Shown here: positions 25,701-27,296 of the stretch, piece after piece
Layout of the letters: each line of letters starts with the position of its first letter
Numbering within the stretch: position 1 is the stretch's first letter
Source: JBMYQA01 sp049600855
GTDB lineage: Bacteria > Bacteroidota > Bacteroidia > Cytophagales > Flammeovirgaceae
DNA: 27,296 nt
NCBI GenBank assembly: GCA_049600855.1
Contig: JBMYQA010000054.1
Location: 1 to 27,296, forward strand
Direction of reading: 5' to 3'
Program-made: the position numbers and the translations under genes
Notes under the pieces: model-generated
Database searches by the model: none
The model's input: the letters and a program-made list of their open reading frames with translations, nothing else
Told to the model about the DNA's origin: nothing

Positions 25701-27296
25701 CTACAGTAACGGTAAATGTAGGAGCTACAGTAGATGCCGTAAATGATGTGGCAACAGTTTCGGAAGATGATTCCGTAAATATTGATGTATTAGTGAATGA
25801 TTTAGATGTGACGACTAGTGGCACATTAACATTAGGCAGCACAGCACCTACAAATGGAACGGTTACGGTTGAAGATCCAAACAATACACCAACAGATCCG
25901 AGTGATGACGTGATCAAGTATGTGCCAAATCCTGACTTTAATGGATTAGATACATTCAACTACATTATTTGTGACGCGGATATTCCTGCAAACTGTGATT
26001 CTGCGGTAGTGATTGTAACCGTAGAGCCTGAAGTAGATGCCGTAGATGATGTGGCAACAACTTTCGAGGATGAAGACGTAACTATAGATGTATTAGCAAA
26101 CGATTTGGAAGTGAATGCGGATGGTTCTTTAGTGGGCTTAGCTCCTGTCAATGGTACGGTTAGCGTAATCGACCCTAATTTAACACCAACAGATCCGAGT
26201 GACGATCAAATTGTCTATACACCAAATCCTGACTTCAATGGATTAGACTCATTTACTTATCGAATTTGCGATAGTGATAACCCTGCACATTGTAGCGAAG
26301 CGCAATTAGTAGTAACCGTCACGCCAACGCCAGATGCGGTGGATGATGTGGCCTCAACAGATGAAGAGCTTGCAGTAACGATTGACATTTTGGCAAATGA
26401 TAACGATACGGCAGTAGTAGCAAGTCTAACGATCATTGATCAGCCCGAAAATGGCACGGTTGCGATAGATGATAATGGCACGCCAGGGGTAATATCGGAT
26501 GATTCGTTGATTTACACACCAGATGCAGACTTCACGGGAGTGGATACGCTCATCTATGAGATATGTGATGGGGCAAGTCCCGCACACTGCTCTCAAGCGA
26601 CCGTGGTGATTAATGTAGGTCCAGCCGCGGATGCGATTAATGATGTCGCGACAGTAAGTGAGGATGATTCAGTAAATATTGATGTGCTCGCTAATGACAT
26701 GCAAGTACCGTCAACAGGAACGCTCTCAATTGGTCTAGATGCAGCAGATAATGGCACGACCACCGTAGAAGATCCGAATAATACACCAAATGATCCAAGT
26801 GATGATGTGATCAAATACGTTCCTAATCCAGATTTCAATGGAACAGATACGTTCAGTTATATCATTTGTGATGCCGCAAGTCCAGCGGTTTGTGATACCG
26901 CAGAAGTAGTGGTCACAGTAGAGCCTGAGGTAGATGCGAATCCAGATGTGGCAACGACTTTCGAAGATGAGAGTGTAACAGTAGATGTGTTGGCAAATGA
27001 CAGCGAAGTACCAACGGATGGCGAGCTTGTCGCCCTTGATCCAGCTAATGGAACAGTCGTAGTCATTGATCCAAATGCGACGCCAGACGATCCAAGTGAT
27101 GATGAGGTAGTCTACACGCCAGATGCGGACTTTAATGGAGTAGATACGGTGATTTACCGCATCTGCGATAGCGATAATCCAGCCAACTGCGATACGGATA
27201 CCTTGATCGTGACCGTCACGCCAACACCAGATGCGGTGGATGATGTGGCAAGTACAGACGAGGAATTAGCGGTAACGATCGACATTTTAGCAAATG
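13748..27296 (+). CDS. Giant modular surface protein (PKD/Ig/cadherin-like adhesin), 3' end outside the window (at least 4516 aa)
   Basis: One frame is open from the ATG at 13748 to the end of the window, confirmed by translating it line by line, with no stop. The signal peptide is residues 1-27 (ends MVLGQ), so it is secreted. PKD-like domains occupy about residues 100-1640 (YEWTFGDGD, SWDFGDGNT, WFWDFGDGDS). Residues about 1640-1780 are unclassified. YQWQ-type Ig-like modules fill about 1780-2780, mixed Ig modules (CEGD ... WTGPNGFSS ... NGC) about 2780-3898, and cadherin-like/Big_9-type domains (VDDVAxTxEDExVTIDVLANDxD, PDFNGxDTFxY) run from 3899 to the edge. Most modules carry one Cys near the start and one in a GC near the end. 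By analogy with SprB-type and other Bacteroidota giants I expect a T9SS C-terminal domain beyond the window. The likely role is adhesion or gliding, and a PorP/SprF-type gene may follow. No catalytic domain is seen. Confidence 0.93.
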   Translation, partial: MNRTLTNRIHLVFVFLMLGLSNMVLGQDATISVQLLDANGSPSAGPSAGDACGTARYEFSAANIPQPDSTYVWNLDNGSGNITTDLTPEATYAAPGTYMVTLQIGDGSCGTCRDTVYVRVYNNPTIDFNADFTSVCKNNPVEFTPSVFSDPDDSITSYEWTFGDGDLVNTDSMPTHVYTQVQDYKVSLRITTENGCTDFLERNNYITVLNTATADFEPSTNTPVCLGDPVSFTNNSSMDVVISGSTGSITGASWDFGDGNTSSSTATTVNHTYLASGTYDVSLAAIASTGCNDTIVRNNIVTVFDPFSRINAFGVDTVCAGDIVPLTAIADSAAAQGVTVTSWDWTFVGANTGNATGVTINPTFSNGGLTTIQVTPTFSNGCVGTTSSVNVFVRSAPTVEGTSGSDVNGCLFDTIGAPFFQVDFGIVAAGSRPGTYTWNYGDATSTTGDEVTQNNITHTYSAVGSYDVTLTYIDANGCSATDMVTTVTVDTPVVSFTAVPMELCVDSVVTFAVGTSFPVAAGNITTYEWDYDDGGGFQAPVAPSGAGNFAYPVAGEYQPQLRVTTNDGCQSTYTLPEEIIVVDQPVIDSIAIITTMPACGSDNIFFEVYFDTTGGLPIADSVIFVATNLTDGTAGQDQSVTEIAPLTNPAIVSMPFTSIGQFSITATAFRNTCAAVNSYTLSDFGDTVEIHGTIAGFTMNGVIDGTTSSSCAFSTREVTVTNTSQGTDNVDLQDLVFEWDFGGAPDGTSPITTQIHLDTGSTSLDYIYAAAGSYTVTLTATDTLTGCTDVTTFTANVGEADAAITLTPNGFTATGEYCRGATINLAETSSLTAATVSARSWTIRRLDPAFGFTDVNNTSQNFDYTFEEAGEYEIQLDITTNGGCTFADNALLRQLDTIIVRGPNADFSKIDLTGLPFCLSGSGGFPGQPVQFLNTASDTNTIAPNGADSLFQWSWDYGDGSGADVYFAQVDTVSHTYTAAGTYDVTLTVTDGNGCSDSHTITSVVDVVTPSASFTVSDTFACLEDNRIFTFTSNSTGGTGPYTYTWDVDDPAFTSTNSNSVTHTYVNGSSTAKTVSLTITDANGCTSSASVNITVFDVEPNILAPVLSSGSLCSPATYDFDVVGPLSGGAFEAGTTFFWDFFDSQGGASGNKAFEEDPSNTFNNVGTFFPQVIITSPNGCSNTYTAPATVVQGPTGTLSVVDNTLCLGDTAEFFARLVGTNVEILTWDFGDGQSQSGAPIAGTAYSDGVGDLGEDGVVGDSVLAELDYPYQTQPGIFAPSIIVEDSFGCQNTILMDDGAREMLVSNAAPTSFLTDLNGRICVDTDINLTDDITPDAETQSNDQSPSVLLPNVDTVIWDFDADNATGVKGSTLVDVNGIGIAGGVFGTTNTDLNPTIQYSDSNRYRIQVTTITEFGCVNTYDTTVRVIRNFLAAAFTNDEVCLGDSISFTDGTTSTGGVGYPNADTWFWDFGDGDSTTVTGASGDVRHLYGASGAYDVILVASNSESGCTASDTVLQSVSVFEVNAAFNIDILGDAVGISSGTGGVAEFRGQFTNVTFDGSPSSSSLILGDTILDPSGFIWDLGREEDPAGTTVNGDTITGINYDIIGVDTVTLIVQSVKGCTDTLQRILTIQNNPPTVSQVNMGPFSVCDVVGTTTGVTVFSSTTFDTTFNDLDASIPNGQRFGVVSYPDHVLDSVEIVSQPSSGYLSFNNVQLVASDYPFKFAIEDAGMLRMHSTDATNPVTFTWRAYDSPDNRATEVSPTSFSAPDIVSIDFSLGLVLDNNNITADQTICEDSIPMLLDGSVPINGIGVYTYQWEQTTTFSGGAPTGFVNATPGTGDATSEDFQAPALTTTTYYRRVVTSGGCVDTSNYVTITVHPPIVDPTVYRDYAVCEDYTSFPLAALAATGGSGAYTYQWQSANDPVGPWTDIADATSSDEVYIVPAGDVVANDTIYYRRITSSTPCTAFTPGASEYFAVAAYPVLVAPVVAPDTIRVCSNTTSPGSFIVPTPTGGDGTYSYQWEVSFDGSSFVGNAAGTSTGQNYTPDQSTYINIPGLTTDTIFYFRRNAFSPADSTGACSSINNDGFVLEVYPAITGAILAPDTQRVCINQPAPVALQIQAGTLTGGDGDYSFQWQVSADTAASWVVPTGTSTDSTYSVTSTETNIDGLRLYRLLISSATPACDQFISDTIAVVVLNEVINNSIGFDQTVCFGNQPDTINELIDPTGGTGSIFVSWEQSLDNVSWTTANGTSLTSIREFLPTPNLDTSIDSIFYRRILSSTNCQTSISTPVLIRFTDPIDQTAISPADTVICNGADITITGPTTTGGSGTVTYQWQESADGSTYTDISGATNADLTVFALTTETFYRRVASSSDCDDHISAAIRVRMAIDDELIGTDQSLCLGQTTLPTVLTGTEPTANITGDVLTYQWQNDSVGSFVNVTGADTFFYAISTPIALPVGVTQYRRITNSVACPTVDLISNIVNITVVDSISDFTISANQTICDGDSPADLVGLTPTGGTGAFTYQWQSSTDNVTWSNESDTDQTFNPGALSVSGGVTTTYFYRLVASSGACADQVSNTVTITVEPGITNSILANQTICATETPAVLTTDVLSGGTGSYTFQWQFRNTSTGGVFIDVTSGTGTTETYTFAGPITETTNYRRLVSDGTCSDVTSNSITITVEDAVVLTDPVDQTICSGNNTNIPLVSDQTGTLYTWTATLNTGAVTGFSDQTTPVSAGSIVQTLNTTTASSSVLYRIVPISGSGANCVGDTVEVVVNVDVAPTVTATNSGPVCEGDAVALTATPGVAGVYMYNWTGPNGFSSTAQNPAIASVSSLAAGTYTVTITNSAGTCSDNDATTLTVNSTPAQPTINAVNASICEGDTIVLYTLSTCSSYQWIGPDGEAAIGGVVDGTILWTSNDTTFIPPTSPFYKAGQWSVRCVNASSCVSADSDPITIEINTQPTSLATNSGPVCSGEDVTFFGNDVTGGSYQWFDDNAGNPGNLVSTNQNFTVSGLADGTHDYYLVVTANGCPSDTSSTTATVDNVLSAPTILVADDTVCEGGSIVLSTSTVADTYQWTGPNGFSSTEQNPPAITATELDSGYYTLSVTISGCGSALDSVFIGVDAIPETPTISGPTTAICDGDTLLLRTSGSCASYQWIGPAGSSATTLGSLSDPNNVLWTTGDTTLIPSTSPFYLAGEWSVRCVSADGCFSEISDPITIEINTLPVISADNNGPVCEGDDAMLVTNTLAGATYTWTGPNSFTSNEQNPTISNVALADSGYYYVTASVNGCASATDSTFLAVRTAPTITVSDTTITCLVTTIDLTVFPTITGGTGPFTYQWTGPNSYSSLDSGLTIINATGASSGIYNLVVTDFDGCAAAPVTVEVDIQEAPAPPNITPDGPLCEGDVLEINVDAYSGDSVIYVWEYPSGFLDTTLVPTLIIDPVDTTHDGDYTVFSVVDGCVSPSEVTNVQVFDIPPDPAPVATYNANNCSGDTLILSTPINDPRFTYTWSGPNGFTASGDSVIIPVASSESNGTYTLTLTNGGICSSSASVVFDEIVETPEAPVIQPIAQICEGNSIELNVTAYAGDTVEYIWTLPDLSLDTTTTPTLIIDPADTTHNGVFSVFVIVDGCPSQPEQTNVDVLVQPSVPDITFTYTGSDNCEGDTLILTSDITDPTFTYAWTGPNGFSATDTMPMILNAGTAYNGSYSLTVSNGSCTATVSETYTEIKPRPATPSITSNEDQLCEGELLELTVVAYAGDSVSYNWTLPNASTVNQATPTLIIPAVTFADHNGSFEVEVYVDGCTSLPEQKNITINNGSITPAITVNNDTIYEGGTLVLSTATAADSYQWTGPNGFSSTDQNPAAITPVSFLDSGFYYLQALDANNCTSNTDSIFITVLPVPKTVDDVANTDEDEAVTIDVLANDSDIPSAGTLTVTTAASNGTAVVNDMGTPDPSDDDITYTPDPDFTGTDTFQYTLCDDATPANCSTATVTVNVGATVDAVNDVATVSEDDSVNIDVLVNDLDVTTSGTLTLGSTAPTNGTVTVEDPNNTPTDPSDDVIKYVPNPDFNGLDTFNYIICDADIPANCDSAVVIVTVEPEVDAVDDVATTFEDEDVTIDVLANDLEVNADGSLVGLAPVNGTVSVIDPNLTPTDPSDDQIVYTPNPDFNGLDSFTYRICDSDNPAHCSEAQLVVTVTPTPDAVDDVASTDEELAVTIDILANDNDTAVVASLTIIDQPENGTVAIDDNGTPGVISDDSLIYTPDADFTGVDTLIYEICDGASPAHCSQATVVINVGPAADAINDVATVSEDDSVNIDVLANDMQVPSTGTLSIGLDAADNGTTTVEDPNNTPNDPSDDVIKYVPNPDFNGTDTFSYIICDAASPAVCDTAEVVVTVEPEVDANPDVATTFEDESVTVDVLANDSEVPTDGELVALDPANGTVVVIDPNATPDDPSDDEVVYTPDADFNGVDTVIYRICDSDNPANCDTDTLIVTVTPTPDAVDDVASTDEELAVTIDILAN
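14098..18660 (+). repeat. PKD-like domain array of the giant protein
   Basis: About a dozen divergent modules of 80-180 residues. The clearest have a W(D/T)FGDG or WDYGDG core at 14222, 14507, 15056, 15326 (WDYDDG), 15962, 16607, 17426 and 18149, followed by HxY and an AGxYxVxL strand and a terminal GC. Divergence is high, with no near-identical neighbours, unlike the 3' arrays. Confidence 0.8.
19088..22075 (+). repeat. YQWQ Ig-like module array
   Basis: Nine modules start with (D/N)QTICxG-like strands and carry Y/F-Q-W-Q/E. The core codons lie at 19187, 19487, 19799, 20138, 20441, 20738, 21020, 21311 and 21599, a spacing of 282-339 bases. Each ends with xYYRRxxxS...C, then a TITV-type strand. 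A tenth, divergent module (LYTWTA) follows at about 21800-22075. The same module type occurs in the T9SS protein at 6090-7940. Confidence 0.8.
22076..25438 (+). repeat. Mixed Ig-like array with 792-bp and 510-bp spaced relatives
   Basis: Three module types alternate: GPVC(E/S)G... with WTGPNGFSS, a SPFYxAGxWSVRCV type (cores at 22514 and 23306, exactly 792 bases apart), and a VDGC type with PTLIID (CEG codons at 23942, 24452 and 24965, 510 and 513 bases apart). In the first two 510-base units it is paired with a WTGPNGFxA module. Confidence 0.75.
25439..27296 (+). repeat. Cadherin-like (Big_9-type) domains in a three-domain higher-order repeat
   Basis: Six complete domains of about 99 residues plus the start of a seventh. 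They are grouped as unit 1 (25439-26332, 894 bases), unit 2 (26333-27229, 897 bases) and the first 67 bases of unit 3. Domains n and n+3 are much closer to each other than neighbours are. Each domain has a VLANDxx strand, a TPxDPSDDxIxYxPxPDF stretch, GxDxxxY, and a C-D-xxx-P-A-x-C loop. Confidence 0.9.

Noticed and set aside
25615..27066. Minus-strand ORFs at 25615-25959, 25960-26151, 26593-26838 and 26857-27066 with similar Ser/Thr/Val-rich translations
   Set aside because: They are antisense shadows of the cadherin-like repeats; their similarity to one another just mirrors the 897-base repeat. They have no signals of their own, and the plus frame is continuous.
1..27296. tRNA, rRNA, CRISPR arrays, insertion sequences or phage genes
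   Set aside because: I looked for them on both strands and saw no cloverleaf, array, transposase or integrase motif.

Overview
The window looks like a Bacteroidota chromosome, probably a Saprospiria-, Chitinophagia- or Cytophagia-type environmental bacterium. The evidence is: AT-rich DNA with A/T-rich leaders and few Shine-Dalgarno sites; several exact copies of the Bacteroidota -7 promoter box TAnnTTTG; a type IX secretion (T9SS) substrate with a gliding-motility-associated C-terminal domain and a SprB-type repeat; and a giant secreted protein built of PKD and Ig-like modules. The taxon is inferred, because there is no rRNA in the window.

Layout. 1-5549: housekeeping and small genes. These are a small membrane protein (minus strand), a two-gene unit (4-TM membrane protein plus HAD phosphatase), an lptB plus membrane-anchored alpha/beta hydrolase unit behind a highly structured intergenic region, a convergent aldehyde dehydrogenase, a decayed NmrA-type oxidoreductase relic, and a DinB-family protein. 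5550-9727: envelope and exported proteins. These are a COX2-fold lipoprotein-like protein that has lost most CuA ligands, a convergent T9SS substrate (minus strand), a coupled YcxB-like/hypothetical gene pair, and a Tat-exported DUF1569 (DinB-like) protein. 9728-13213: a 39-residue lipoprotein with its own promoter and strong terminator, a PorE-like outer-membrane protein (TPR, PD40 propeller, CNA-B-like domain, OmpA), and a small anchored hypothetical protein. 13214-13747: a 534-base AT-rich spacer. 13748-27296: half of the window is one uninterrupted, 3'-truncated reading frame of at least 4516 codons.

The giant protein is a stack of modules: about a dozen PKD-like domains, then nine YQWQ Ig-like domains of about 100 residues, then a mixed Ig array with 792-bp and 510-bp spaced relatives, then cadherin-like (Big_9-type) domains organised as an 894/897-bp three-domain higher-order repeat. 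The last repeats keep identical protein sequence while their codons differ at many synonymous positions. I infer a T9SS-secreted surface adhesin or filament. The PorE-like, peptidoglycan-anchored OmpA protein 1.2 kb upstream and the T9SS substrate at 6090-7940 fit that envelope setting, but a dedicated functional link is not shown by the sequence.

Most worth a second look: the hierarchical repeat with synonymous scrambling, the Cys patterns of the modules, the CuA-less COX2-like protein, the NmrA relic, the hairpin that contains both stop codons of two convergent genes, and the palindromes around the lptB promoter.
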